This document shows positions 1-8,556 of a stretch of 64,000 nucleotides of DNA, in pieces. The notes beneath the pieces were generated by a model. It had not been told where the DNA came from and did not search any database. It saw only the letters and a program-made list of their open reading frames with translations. Within the stretch, counting starts at the first letter, position 1. Every line of letters starts with the position of its first letter. A program made the translations under genes and the position numbers. The stretch covers positions 2,790,001-2,854,000 of the forward strand of contig NZ_CP079865.1 of NCBI RefSeq assembly GCF_025263565.1, written 5' to 3'. The DNA comes from Mycobacterium sp. SMC-8 (GTDB lineage Bacteria; Actinomycetota; Actinomycetes; Mycobacteriales; Mycobacteriaceae).

Positions 1-500
1 TCGTCGGGGATCGCGGTCTTGAGCTCAGCGACGCGGTGCTCGGCGCCGTGTGCGACATGGTCGTGCACTACGCCACCGTTCCCGTGCTGGTGGTTCCGTA
101 TCCGCTGCTGGCCGAGGAGGTCGACGCGCTTTCCCACGGGCCCGTCGTGGTGGGCTACGACGGGTCGGCCGGTGCCGAGGCGGCGGTCGACAGTGTCCGG
201 CGTCTGTTCCCGGACCGGCGGATGATCCTGGCGGCCGCGCCCGACGAAGATGGCGATGTCGTGCCCGGCCCCGCGGCGCAGGGACTGCAGATCGTGCCGC
301 TGAAGGAGCCCTCCGGCATCGGACGGTTACGCGAACGCGCGGTCGCCGGCGAACTGCTTGCGTGCGCCCGCGACCACGGGGCCGCCGTGCTCGCCGTCGG
401 TTCCCGCGGCCGGTCGGCGACGCGGGAGATCCTGCTGGGCAGCGTCGCCGTCGGGGTCGTGCACCGATCGCAACGGCCGGTGCTGGTGGTGCACAGCTGA
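1..500 (+). CDS. Universal stress protein, 5' end missing (partial)
   Basis: The open frame runs in from the left edge (frame 3) and stops at TGA 498-500. The first visible residues (VGDRGLELSDAVLG) are the end of a first USP domain. A second domain follows from about base 145 and ends in VGSRGRSATREILLGS, the G-2X-G-9X-G(S/T) ATP-binding loop of the USP family. It is therefore a tandem-domain USP of the DosR-regulon type, which usually runs 270-300 residues, with roughly the first 110-130 residues outside the window. USPs bind ATP and are linked to survival under hypoxia; the precise role of this one cannot be read from the sequence. It converges tail to tail with the next gene with no gap. 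Confidence 0.9.
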   Translation, partial: VGDRGLELSDAVLGAVCDMVVHYATVPVLVVPYPLLAEEVDALSHGPVVVGYDGSAGAEAAVDSVRRLFPDRRMILAAAPDEDGDVVPGPAAQGLQIVPLKEPSGIGRLRERAVAGELLACARDHGAAVLAVGSRGRSATREILLGSVAVGVVHRSQRPVLVVHS

Positions 501-1172
501 TCAGATCACGTACGCGGGAGTGCCTGCGGCGATCTCCTGCCGGCGCGAACGCTCGGCGCGCTGCCTGATACCCCGCATCATCTTCTGCTCCATCACGAAA
601 TGCGGGATGTCGAACCAGAAGTGGCCGACCGCGCCGCCGCTGCCGCGGGCCAGCAGCCGGGTCCGGCCGACCTCGCGGTGCAGGATGAAAGACCAACAGC
701 CGGAGGCTTTTTCGCCGCGCTTGATCAGCTCGTAGTCAGCCGGGGACACGAGAACCAGGTGTGATCTCGGTTCCACGGCCGCCACGATCTGCCGGGCGTC
801 CGGGCCGTACCTGCGAGCCAACCACACCGTGTCCCCGACCTGCAGCTGCTGCCACTCCGGGTGGATGGCGTCGGCGTTGTGCATGTCGGCGCCGGCTGCG
901 CGCTCCAGCAGCGCGTAGCTGTAGAAGCCGGCCCGGTCCTCTCCGATCTGCACCAGCCACGGCCACACGTCGTGCCGTGGGGCCTGGATCGTCACCGCTC
1001 GGGTCGTCCGCGGTGTTGCCGGATCCACGAGTTCATCGCCGGGCAGGGTGGCGGCAACCTCGTCGGCGTCGGCGCCCCAGGTGTGGATCCACGGCCGCAC
1101 ATGCGCCCGGTACAGCGCCGCGACACCGATGGCCGCCAGGACATCTGCCAACAATGGTCGTTGCTTTCCCAT
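501..1172 (-). CDS. SRPBCC (START-like) domain protein, paralogue A
   Basis: 223 residues from ATG 1172, chosen because the frame upstream runs into the intergenic regulatory region. A short hydrophobic stretch near the N-terminus (about residues 7-20) precedes an SRPBCC-type ligand-binding fold containing WPWLVQIGEDRAGFYSY and HNADAIHPEWQ. The same two motifs appear in the divergent neighbour at 1333, so the two are paralogues from a local duplication. SRPBCC proteins bind hydrophobic ligands; the ligand is unknown and no catalytic residue can be named. A DosR-like box lies 60 nt upstream of the start. Confidence 0.8.
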   Translation of the reverse strand: MGKQRPLLADVLAAIGVAALYRAHVRPWIHTWGADADEVAATLPGDELVDPATPRTTRAVTIQAPRHDVWPWLVQIGEDRAGFYSYALLERAAGADMHNADAIHPEWQQLQVGDTVWLARRYGPDARQIVAAVEPRSHLVLVSPADYELIKRGEKASGCWSFILHREVGRTRLLARGSGGAVGHFWFDIPHFVMEQKMMRGIRQRAERSRRQEIAAGTPAYVI

Positions 1173-1231
1173 ACCCGGACGGTATGGCTGCGACGCCGGT
1201 CCGCGGTAGAGGCGAAAGTCAGCCGGAGCCA

Positions 1232-1245
1232 GGACCCATGGTCCC
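1232..1245. promoter_or_regulatory. Putative DosR/DevR box between divergent SRPBCC genes
   Basis: GGACC-CATG-GTCCC matches the published DosR core GGGAC-N4-GTCCC with a perfect right half. It lies 60 nt from the start at 1172 and 88 nt from the start at 1333. Confidence 0.65.
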
Positions 1246-1332
1246 GTGGCGCCCTGGGCCGTTCGGTGGGCCCGAGCGCGCGAAGGACTACCGGCCCTAG
1301 TGCGCGACCGCCGTGCGCGCGAAGGTGAGGAC

Positions 1333-1998
1333 ATGGCGAACCGAATGGTCAAAGCCGCTGTGGCAGCAGCGGTGCTGTACGGCGCGCGGCGCTATTTCCG
1401 CGACTGGGGGACCACCAAGGAGGAGTCATCGGGCCGTCTCGCAGGTGACGAGTTGCTGGGTCCGCCGGTGCTGCAGGCCACCGAGGCGGTCTCGATCGAT
1501 GCGCCTGCCGACGCGGTCTGGCCGTGGCTGGTGCAGATGGGTCAGGATCGCGGCGGGCTGTACAGCTTCGAAATGCTGGAGAACGCAGCGGGTTTGGACT
1601 ACCACAACGCCGATACCATCCACCCCGAGTGGCAGCACCTGGCCGTCGGAGACTCCGTCCGGCTGGTGCCCAGAAAGTGGTTCGGTCTGGCCGACGGCGT
1701 GGAGATGACCGTCGCGCGGATCACCGCACCGCAGTCGATCGTGTTGCGGGCGGCGCCACCGAGGTTGCCGTGGGAGATGGTGTGGTCGTTTCAGCTGATC
1801 CCGCACCGGGACGACCACTGCCGGTTGCTGATCAGATCGCGTCTGGCACTGCGCCATCCGGGCGAGGTGGTGCTGGCCGAACTGATCGGGCCGGCGCGGG
1901 CGTTCGTCACCCGCGGCATCCTGCTCGGCGTCAAACGACGCGCGGAACGCAGCACGGTGGCGGCGACGGCGACGGCGACGGAGGACCTTCGGCCCTAA
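1333..1998 (+). CDS. SRPBCC (START-like) domain protein, paralogue B
   Basis: 221 residues. ATG 1333 is preceded by a good ribosome site (GAAGGTGAGG); in-frame codons further upstream lie in the promoter. It has a short N-terminal hydrophobic segment, then WPWLVQMGQDRGGLYSF and HNADTIHPEWQ, closely matching the divergently transcribed gene at 501-1172. It ends in an Ala/Thr-rich low-complexity tail. Predicted role: binding a hydrophobic ligand through a START-like cavity; the substrate is unknown. The next gene (RafS) starts 32 bases after its stop but has its own DosR-like box overlapping the end of this frame. Confidence 0.8.
   Translation: MANRMVKAAVAAAVLYGARRYFRDWGTTKEESSGRLAGDELLGPPVLQATEAVSIDAPADAVWPWLVQMGQDRGGLYSFEMLENAAGLDYHNADTIHPEWQHLAVGDSVRLVPRKWFGLADGVEMTVARITAPQSIVLRAAPPRLPWEMVWSFQLIPHRDDHCRLLIRSRLALRHPGEVVLAELIGPARAFVTRGILLGVKRRAERSTVAATATATEDLRP
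1983..1996. promoter_or_regulatory. Putative DosR/DevR box upstream of rafS
   Basis: GGACC-TTCG-GCCCT resembles the DosR core. It overlaps the last codons of the preceding gene and ends 35 nt before the rafS start at 2031. Confidence 0.6.
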
Positions 1999-2030
1999 CG
2001 TGCTGCGACGCCACGGCGTACCAACGAGTC

Positions 2031-2831
2031 ATGAGCAACCGAGTAGAGGCGTCTCCGGCCGTCGACGTCGATGTGACGACACACGGCGAGTTTCCGGGCG
2101 CTGCCGACTACGCGCAGGCCAAGATCGGCGGATTGTCCCGCCTGGCCCGCAGGCCGGTGACCTACGCGCGTGTCCGACTGACCCGGCGGCACGACCCGGC
2201 GGTGGAGCGACCGGTGATCGCTCAGGCGAATCTCGAGGTCGGCGGGTTTCTCGTGCGCGCGCAGGTCGAGGCGGTCACCGCGCGGGAGGCGGTCGACGAG
2301 CTGGAAGCGCGCTTGCGTCGCCGGTTGAAACACCTGGCCGAGCGCTGGGATGCGCCGCGCGGCCCGGATGCGGCTCCGCCGTGGCGGCACGAGGAGAAGG
2401 CGCAGCGGAGTCCCCGGGCTCTGGAAAGGACGGCGCCGGAGCCCAGGCTGGTGCGCCGCAAGTCCTACGCCATGGCGCCGTGCACGGTCGACGAGGCCGT
2501 GACGGAGATGGAACTGCTCGATTACGACTTCCACCTGTTCACCGAAAGCGGTTCGGGCACAGCGGCGGTCATCTACCGGTCGGGGCCCACGGGATACCGT
2601 CTGGCGTTGGTGGCGCCGGCCCTGGCCGGTGAGGTAACCCCGTATCGGGAACTCGTGACGATCAGCCCGCACCCGCTTCCCTGCCTGCGCGAGCAGGATG
2701 CGCTCGAGCGCCTTGCCCTGCTCGACCTGCCGTTCCTGTTCTTCGTCGACGCCGCACAGGGCCGGGCCAGCGTGCTGTACCGGCGCTTCGACGGTGACTA
2801 CGGGTTGCTCACCCCGGCAGGGGCTCCGTGA
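2031..2831 (+). CDS. rafS: Long-form ribosome hibernation factor, RafS/HPF type
   Basis: 266 residues. The N-terminal 110 or so form an S30AE/HPF fold (VDVDVTTHGEFPGAADYAQ, then a basic helix rich in Arg). A linker leads to a C-terminal HPF dimerisation domain (from about residue 155: YDFHLFTESGSGTAAVIYR, ending FDGDYGLLTP). This matches mycobacterial RafS and the dormancy factor Rv0079, which bind the ribosome and silence translation in hypoxia. Two adjacent sigma54-modulation-type C-terminal segments are visible, fitting the mycobacterial long form. It heads a run (USP, membrane protein, USP) reaching 5133 with gaps of 45 nt or less, and a DosR-like box lies 35 nt upstream. Confidence 0.9.
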   Translation: MSNRVEASPAVDVDVTTHGEFPGAADYAQAKIGGLSRLARRPVTYARVRLTRRHDPAVERPVIAQANLEVGGFLVRAQVEAVTAREAVDELEARLRRRLKHLAERWDAPRGPDAAPPWRHEEKAQRSPRALERTAPEPRLVRRKSYAMAPCTVDEAVTEMELLDYDFHLFTESGSGTAAVIYRSGPTGYRLALVAPALAGEVTPYRELVTISPHPLPCLREQDALERLALLDLPFLFFVDAAQGRASVLYRRFDGDYGLLTPAGAP

Positions 2832-2876
2832 TGACGACCGTCTCGCCGGCTCACATCCCGAACGAAAGGTGACACA

Positions 2877-3770
2877 GTGTCTCTCCCTGTGAACAGGCCG
2901 TACGGCGTAGTCGCGGCGGTCGACGGCTCACCGACCTCGCTGGCGGCGGCGCAGTGGGCGGCACGCGAGGCGTCGCTGCGGGATGTGCCCATCACGCTGG
3001 TCCATGTCCAACCGACCGACGAGATCGGCCCGTGGCTGGACGTGCCGGTGACACCCCAGTACACCGAGGCGCTCGACCGCCGTTCGGCTGAGATCATCGC
3101 GGAATCGGTCAAAGCCGTCTCCGCGGCCCTGCAGGATCGGCGTCAGGTGCCGGTCAAGGAACTGACCCTGTCCGGTCGGGTGAAAGCGGTGCTGGTCGAT
3201 GCGTCCGAGCAGGCCGACCTGCTGGTCGTCGGTTGCCGGGGCCTCAGTGCGCTGGGGCGGCTTCTGCTGGGGTCCACCACCACCTCGATGCTGCATCACT
3301 CCCGGTGCCCGGTCGCGGTGATCCATGACGAGCAGCCGCGCACCGACGGGGATCTGTCGGCGCCGGTGGTCGTCGGTGTCGACGCGTCACCGGCTTCGGA
3401 ACCGACGTTGGCGCTGGCCTTCGACGAGGCGTCACGGCGCGGGGTCGGGCTCGTCGCGGTGCACACCTGGATGAACAGAGCCGATTTCTACGTCGACGTG
3501 GCCGTCGGGGACCTGGCGGCGCAGGCCGACGAAGAACTGGCCCAGCGCCTGGCGGGATGGGGTGAGCGGTACCCCGACGTCCTGGTTCGGCGGGTGGTGG
3601 CACAGGACCATCCGGCGCACCGGCTGATCGAGGAGTCGCGACGGGCCCAACTGCTGGTCGTCGGCAGCCACGGTAGAGGCGGGTTCGCCGGCCTGCTGCT
3701 CGGCTCGGTCAGCAGCGCCGTGGCGCAGGCGGCGCGCATCCCTGTGATCGTGGCGCGCGGCGCTGACTGA
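2877..3770 (+). CDS. Tandem universal stress protein
   Basis: 297 residues from GTG 2877 behind GAAAGGTG. It has two complete USP domains: domain 1 (about residues 8-145) ends [19 protein letters not shown], and domain 2 (about 162-295) ends [16 protein letters not shown]. Both keep the G-2X-G-9X-G(S/T) ATP-binding loop, and domain 2 has the usual [12 protein letters not shown] stretch. Architecture and context match the DosR-regulon USPs Rv1996, Rv2005c and Rv2623. It sits 45 nt after rafS and 29 nt before the next gene, probably in one transcript. Confidence 0.95.
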   Translation: MSLPVNRPYGVVAAVDGSPTSLAAAQWAAREASLRDVPITLVHVQPTDEIGPWLDVPVTPQYTEALDRRSAEIIAESVKAVSAALQDRRQVPVKELTLSGRVKAVLVDASEQADLLVVGCRGLSALGRLLLGSTTTSMLHHSRCPVAVIHDEQPRTDGDLSAPVVVGVDASPASEPTLALAFDEASRRGVGLVAVHTWMNRADFYVDVAVGDLAAQADEELAQRLAGWGERYPDVLVRRVVAQDHPAHRLIEESRRAQLLVVGSHGRGGFAGLLLGSVSSAVAQAARIPVIVARGAD

Positions 3771-3799
3771 GGCCGACCCATCGCAGACCGGAGCCCGTT

Positions 3800-4387
3800 A
3801 TGCAGACCTTCACCCTCGGCCTCGGTGTCTGGCTACGTCGCCTCCTGTCCCGCAGCCCTCTCGTCCGGCCGACCGACCGCGTCGAGGCGACCGCGGTGAT
3901 GCTGATCGTCGTCGCGAGCGTGCTGACCGTTCCGGTCGCCGGGGCGGTCGGCACCGCCGAATACGACCGCCTGGCACATGCTTTCGCCGCGCAACGGCTC
4001 TCTTACCGGGCAGTCGAGGCGACCGTGGTGCAGGACAGCCGGGCGGCGCCTCAGCCTTACGAGAAGCCGTACCTGACCGAAGTCGGCTGGAACTTCGCGG
4101 GTGTCGCGCACACCGCCGGGATCAGGACGTACCGGATGAGCGCCGGCGAGCAGCTGACGATATCGGTGCGCGAATCCGGGGAACTGGTCGAGAAGGTGCA
4201 GACCGACGAGGACGCCGCCGCCCAGGCGGTCATCGTCGCGCTCGGGGTGTGGTCGGCGGTGACCGGTCTGGGGGCGGCGACCTGGCTGCTGCTGCGCCTG
4301 CGGCTCGACCATCTTCGGTTCGCGGCGTGGGACCGGGATCTCGACGACCTCGCCGACAACGGCGGCCGCAGGAACAACCCGACATGA
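3800..4387 (+). CDS. Rv1733c-like conserved transmembrane protein
   Basis: 195 residues with two membrane segments, about residues 31-55 (VMLIVVASVLTVPVAGAVG) and 145-170 (VIVALGVWSAVTGLGAATWL). Between them lies an extracytoplasmic loop of about 95 residues. This layout, the N-terminal charged segment before TM1 and the C-terminal Arg/Asp-rich tail match M. tuberculosis Rv1733c, a DosR-induced membrane antigen of unknown function. Its stop overlaps the next start (ATGA at 4384-4387), indicating translational coupling with the following USP. Confidence 0.85.
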   Translation: MQTFTLGLGVWLRRLLSRSPLVRPTDRVEATAVMLIVVASVLTVPVAGAVGTAEYDRLAHAFAAQRLSYRAVEATVVQDSRAAPQPYEKPYLTEVGWNFAGVAHTAGIRTYRMSAGEQLTISVRESGELVEKVQTDEDAAAQAVIVALGVWSAVTGLGAATWLLLRLRLDHLRFAAWDRDLDDLADNGGRRNNPT

Positions 4388-5133
4388 GCACAGAACCGCC
4401 GCTGGCTCACGCGCCGGTGGTCGTCGGTGTCGACGGATCCCGGGCGGCGATCAACGCCGTGCAGTGGGCCGCCGCCGAGGCGCTCGCCCTGGGCGTGTGC
4501 CTGCGCCTCGTGCACGTCGTCGCGACACCGGCGCCGGACGACGACGTGCTCGCGCGGGCCCTGGAGCGGGCCGAAGCCGCGGCGGGACGGTCCGGGCTGC
4601 AGGTGGAAACCGCGTCGGAACCCGGCACACCCGGGGAGATCCTGCTGCGGGAGTCCCGGCACGCGTCGATGATCTGTGTCGGCTCCCGGCCGGTCGAGGA
4701 CTCCGAGTCGGAGTTGGTCGGCCCGACCGCACGGGCGCTGGCCGAAGCGGCGGGCTGTCCGGTCGCGATCATCAGGACTGGACGAGACGGTTCACCGCGG
4801 ACCGACGGCGTGATCTCGGTGGTGCTCTCCGACGACGACGACAGCGACGCCGCCGTGGGCCTGGCGATGCACGAGGGCCGGCTCCGTCACGCGACCGTGC
4901 GGCAGATCGACCGGCGCACCGGCAGCTGGGTGCGGCGGTACCCGGACGTGCACGTCGAGCTGGTCGCCGCGGGCACCGGCCGGCAGTACACCCGAAACGA
5001 ACTGTCCGGCAACGGGGTCGGACTTGCCGTGGTGGGACGCCGGGACGCTCAGGAGCTGGCCGGGGTGGGCAGGTGCAACTGCCATCCGATCCCCGGCTAC
5101 CCGGACTGCTCGCTGTTGCTGGTCCGGTCTTGA
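4384..5133 (+). CDS. Universal stress protein with degenerate second domain
   Basis: 249 residues. Domain 1 (about residues 9-135) begins [19 protein letters not shown], but its final loop is only ICVGSRPVEDSESE and lacks the spaced glycines of an ATP site. Domain 2 is shortened (about 90 residues), contains WVRRYPDVHVELV and has no G-2X-G motif. It may be a non-ATP-binding USP. It is the last gene of the rafS run and overlaps the convergent USP gene by 37 bases at the 3' end. Confidence 0.85.
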   Translation: MSTEPPLAHAPVVVGVDGSRAAINAVQWAAAEALALGVCLRLVHVVATPAPDDDVLARALERAEAAAGRSGLQVETASEPGTPGEILLRESRHASMICVGSRPVEDSESELVGPTARALAEAAGCPVAIIRTGRDGSPRTDGVISVVLSDDDDSDAAVGLAMHEGRLRHATVRQIDRRTGSWVRRYPDVHVELVAAGTGRQYTRNELSGNGVGLAVVGRRDAQELAGVGRCNCHPIPGYPDCSLLLVRS

Positions 5134-5960
5134 GGCGCGGGTTCAGGGGGACCATCGCAGATCAGGATGTCGAATCCGCAATCGACGCACGGGGTGAGCA
5201 GTTCGGCGACATCGGCCGCCCGTTCGTGGGGCAGCACTGCCAGCCGGATGCTCTTACGGTGCCGGGCAAAATAATTGAGGATGCTTCCGGGGATCGCGGT
5301 GACGTGTACATCGAGCTCCGGGTGCTGTCGGCGCCACGGAGCCAGCCGGCGCTCCCACCGGGTCCGGACCAGACGGTTCTTTCTGGCCACCGCGTGATCG
5401 TCGTAGATGTCCGGGTAGCGGGACGGCCACGCCGCCACGACGCGCAGCGGGGCGTTGCGGAGCAGAGACTCGTCGACCGCGCGTGACAGCGTCGCGTCGT
5501 CGGGCGGGGACTCGCCGATTTCGGCCACCACCCAGCGCGCGCTGCGGAGGTGGTCCGTCGAGTGGATGATCGCCACCGGGCAGCGGGCCGACGATGCCAC
5601 CTCGGCGACGGTGGATCTGACCTGGCGGTTCCCGTGAGAGGGGTCGGTGAAGCCCAGACAGAGCAGGGCCGCATCGCGTGACGCGGCGGCCAGGATGGGC
5701 GCCGTTGCGCCACAGACGATCTGGGCCTCCACCCGGACCGGCGTGCCGACGGCCTCGACGGCGGCGAGCGCGCTGTGGACGATGTGGCCGGCGCGGGCGA
5801 GGTCATCGGCACCGACCTGGCCGCCCGCCGTCGTGGCGACGGCGTGCACGAGGCGCAACGGGAGATCTCTGCTGGTGGCCTCGTCGATGGCCCAGACCGC
5901 GGCCGCGGTACCGGTTCGGGAGCCGTCGATCCCGACGAGCACCGCCGGCGACCTGGACAC
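5097..5960 (-). CDS. Tandem universal stress protein, second domain diverged
   Basis: 287 residues from GTG 5960. Domain 1 begins VLVGIDGSRTGTAAAVWAI and ends LCLGFTDPSHGNRQVRS, a weak ATP loop. Domain 2 has RRQHPELDVHV and a Cys-containing end (CVDCGFDILIC) instead of the glycine loop. Like its convergent neighbour at 4384-5133 it appears to have lost the ATP site; the two 3' ends overlap by 37 bases. It lies 3 nt after the nitroreductase gene and probably shares that gene's DosR-like promoter. C-terminal residues are low complexity. Confidence 0.88.
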   Translation of the reverse strand: MSRSPAVLVGIDGSRTGTAAAVWAIDEATSRDLPLRLVHAVATTAGGQVGADDLARAGHIVHSALAAVEAVGTPVRVEAQIVCGATAPILAAASRDAALLCLGFTDPSHGNRQVRSTVAEVASSARCPVAIIHSTDHLRSARWVVAEIGESPPDDATLSRAVDESLLRNAPLRVVAAWPSRYPDIYDDHAVARKNRLVRTRWERRLAPWRRQHPELDVHVTAIPGSILNYFARHRKSIRLAVLPHERAADVAELLTPCVDCGFDILICDGPPEPAPQDRTSNSEQSG

Positions 5961-5963
5961 GGC

Positions 5964-6947
5964 TCAGTCCCTGACCTGGAGGACGTCCGAGACCGCACGG
6001 CGAGGGGTCGGCGGTTCGAGCCCACGGTCGGCAGGGGCCGAACCCACGCGGATCAACAGCTGCGGAGATCTCTGCGCGCCGGTCAGCCCCGCGACGGTCT
6101 TCCGGCTCTCCGCGATCTCGGTCAGGTGGGACAGCGTGCACGTCGCCAGTCCCACCATGGTCGCGTCGAGGAGGAACGACGAGAGCATCTCCCCGCACCG
6201 CAGCAGACTGTCCCGATCGTCATCCCCGGTCGACAGCACGACCACCTTGGCGCGGTCCTCGGTGATCTCCGCGCGCCGATCACCGTGACCCGCGGGCGGG
6301 AAGTCGCGGCCGATGTCGGTGTCATCGCGCTCGGCCGGGGACAGCAGCGCCGACGACGGGATCCCCTCGGCCACCTCGACATCGGCGGTCCACCCGACGA
6401 GTTCGGCGTGATAGTCGGAGTCGTAGCGCCGTGCCGCCCTGGTCAGCTCCGAGGCCTTTACGAGCGCGGCCCGCGCCTCGTCGGGGAGGACGTGCAGGGA
6501 CACCCCGGCGGTGCCCGGCGCCTGGGCGAGTTCCCGCAGAAATCCGTCCCAGTCGGGCGGTTCGGCGAACGGCAGCCGATCGGTGTGCCGGCGCAGGATG
6601 GCATTGGCACGGCGGCGGTGGGCGTCGGTGACGAAATCCATGGGGCTGAAGTCCACGGACGCCAGGTGGTCGCGGTTGTTCGGGTTCGGGAACCGGTCGG
6701 TGTTTGCCCGCCAGCCCGCCGCCGCCATGGCCACCCGGAAATGGTCGAGCGCCGCTCCGCAGCTGATCACCAGCTCCCGCCCGGTGGGGTCGGTGTGCCG
6801 CGGGGCCGCGGCGTCGTCGAGGAAGAGCATCACCGCCACACCGTCGGTGACCCACCGCCACGGCTGGCTGTTGTGCAGGGACGGCGCGCGGGAGGCCAGG
6901 GCCACGGCGTCGGTGATGACCTCGATGTCCACGGCCGTGTCGCGCAT
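5964..6947 (-). CDS. Acg-family nitroreductase-like protein
   Basis: 327 residues. ATG 6947 follows CGGAGG at ideal spacing, so the longer open frame upstream is not used. The N-terminus has the Acg-family signature APSLHNSQPWRW, followed by a nitroreductase-like fold; a second half-repeat ends RSPQLLIRVG. Relatives are M. tuberculosis Acg (Rv2032), Rv3127 and Rv3131, all DosR regulon members. Acg-type proteins may bind flavin without clear nitroreductase activity, so a sequestration role is possible. It is first in a two-gene unit with the USP at 5097-5960, and a DosR-like box lies 55 nt upstream. Confidence 0.9.
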   Translation of the reverse strand: MRDTAVDIEVITDAVALASRAPSLHNSQPWRWVTDGVAVMLFLDDAAAPRHTDPTGRELVISCGAALDHFRVAMAAAGWRANTDRFPNPNNRDHLASVDFSPMDFVTDAHRRRANAILRRHTDRLPFAEPPDWDGFLRELAQAPGTAGVSLHVLPDEARAALVKASELTRAARRYDSDYHAELVGWTADVEVAEGIPSSALLSPAERDDTDIGRDFPPAGHGDRRAEITEDRAKVVVLSTGDDDRDSLLRCGEMLSSFLLDATMVGLATCTLSHLTEIAESRKTVAGLTGAQRSPQLLIRVGSAPADRGLEPPTPRRAVSDVLQVRD

Positions 6948-7001
6948 CTGAAAACCTCCGTCCGGCCCCTCCACTGTGACCGGAGCCGGTCGGAGCGTCC
7001 A

Positions 7002-7015
7002 GGGCCAATGGTCCT
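7002..7015. promoter_or_regulatory. Putative DosR/DevR box, divergent acg-like / Rv2004c-like promoter
   Basis: GGGCC-AATG-GTCCT, a near-palindrome fitting the DosR core. It is 55 nt from the start at 6947 and 60 nt from the start at 7075, so it could serve both genes. Confidence 0.75.
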
Positions 7016-7074
7016 CAGCGCCGGGACCGGGTGGCCCTGCCGGCGCGCGGCGGTGCTGAAGCAGAATCACCGCC

Positions 7075-8544
7075 ATGAGCGGCATGCCCTCGACGGCCCT
7101 CGGCGACCTCGGCGCCGAAGTGCACGAGACACATACCGGCCTGGTCGCGCTGGTCGGGGGCCGGGCGTTCAAGGTGAAGAAACCCGTGGTCACCGATTTT
7201 CTCGATTTCAGCACCCAGGACCGGCGGGAGGCCGCGTGCCGGCGTGAGGTGGAGCTGAACCGTCGGCTGGCGCCCTCGTCGTACCTCGGACTGGGGCAGT
7301 TCCAGTCGCCGTCGGGCGACACGGAACCTGTGATCGTGATGCGCCGGTACCCCGACGACGAACGGTTCTCCGCGCTGGTGCGCGCCGGCGCCCCCGTCGA
7401 GCGGTGGCTGGTGTCGATAGCCGAGGTGGTGGCGCGGTTCCACGCGCGCGCCGAGCGCGGACCGGCGATCGACCGGGAGGCCACCCCGGCGGTGCTGACC
7501 GCCCGGTGGCAGCAGAACCTCGCGGAGTTGCGGCGGCACGCCGGCACCGTGCTGTCCGACGAGTCGATCATCGAGATCGAGCGGTTGGCGATGCAGTACC
7601 TCGCCGGTCGTGAGCCGCTCTTCGCGGCCCGGATCGCCGCGCACCGCATCGTCGACGGCCACGGCGATCTGCTCAGCCAGGACATCTTCTGCACCGGTGA
7701 AGGCCCGATGCTGCTGGACTGCCTGGAGTTCGACGACCGGCTCCGGTACGTCGACGGGATCGACGACGTGGCGTTCCTGGCCATGGATCTGGAGTTCCTC
7801 GGCCGTCCCGATCTGGCCGCGCTCTTCCTCGAGGAGTACTGCCGCCGGGCCGAGGATGTGGCGGCACGCTCGCTGCGCCACTTCTGTATCGCCTACCGCG
7901 CGACGGTGCGCGCCAAGGTCGATTGTGTGCGGGTCGATCAGGGGCATCCCGACGCCGCGGCCGACGCCCGGCTGCACCTGTCGATCGCGCTGGCGCGTCT
8001 GCGGTCGGCGAGTGTGAAGCTGGTCGTGATCGGCGGGGGGCCGGGCACCGGCAAGACGACGGTGGCCCACGGGCTGGCCGAGAGGATCGGGGCGCAGGTG
8101 ATCTCCACGGACGAGGTGCGGCGCGAGCTGATCAGCAGTGGTGAGATCGAGGGCCGGCCCGGTGAGCTCGGCACCGGTCTCTATGCGCCCGAGAAGATAT
8201 CGGCGGTGTACGACGAGGTGCTCCACCGGGCGCGCACCTGGCTCGGCGCCGGTCACCCGGTGGTGGTGGACGGGACGTGGCGCGACGCCGGTCACCGGAG
8301 CCAGGCGCACGCCGTGGCGGCCGAGACCTACTCGCCGATCGTCGAATTGCGGTGCGCACTACCGACTTCCGAAGCGCAACGACGCATCGCGGACAGGACC
8401 GGGTCGGCGTCCGACGCCACCCCCGCGATGGCAGCCGAGCTTTCCGGCTGGGAAGCGGACTGGCCGGGCGCACACAGGGTCGACACCGCGGGAGCGCCGG
8501 CCGACTCGGTGGCCGAGGCCTACCGGGTGTACGTCGGCCTGTAG
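7075..8544 (+). CDS. Two-domain kinase-like protein, Rv2004c family
   Basis: 489 residues. The N-terminal half (about 1-300) is an aminoglycoside-phosphotransferase-like fold with IVDGHGDLLSQDIF (catalytic-loop Asp) and LLDCLEFDDRLRYVD. The C-terminal half begins a P-loop domain at about residue 319 (GGGPGTGKTT), of the gluconate kinase/AAA_33 kind. This fusion matches M. tuberculosis Rv2004c (DosR regulon, function unknown). The P-loop half resembles zeta-type kinases, but no antitoxin-like partner is present. A DosR-like box lies 60 nt upstream; a second in-frame ATG lies 9 nt downstream. Confidence 0.88.
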   Translation: MSGMPSTALGDLGAEVHETHTGLVALVGGRAFKVKKPVVTDFLDFSTQDRREAACRREVELNRRLAPSSYLGLGQFQSPSGDTEPVIVMRRYPDDERFSALVRAGAPVERWLVSIAEVVARFHARAERGPAIDREATPAVLTARWQQNLAELRRHAGTVLSDESIIEIERLAMQYLAGREPLFAARIAAHRIVDGHGDLLSQDIFCTGEGPMLLDCLEFDDRLRYVDGIDDVAFLAMDLEFLGRPDLAALFLEEYCRRAEDVAARSLRHFCIAYRATVRAKVDCVRVDQGHPDAAADARLHLSIALARLRSASVKLVVIGGGPGTGKTTVAHGLAERIGAQVISTDEVRRELISSGEIEGRPGELGTGLYAPEKISAVYDEVLHRARTWLGAGHPVVVDGTWRDAGHRSQAHAVAAETYSPIVELRCALPTSEAQRRIADRTGSASDATPAMAAELSGWEADWPGAHRVDTAGAPADSVAEAYRVYVGL

Positions 8545-8556
8545 CCACCGGCGGCC

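Noticed and set aside
8032..8544. Zeta-toxin-like P-loop domain as a toxin-antitoxin module
   Set aside because: It is the C-terminal half of an Rv2004c-type fusion and no antitoxin-sized partner gene is adjacent.
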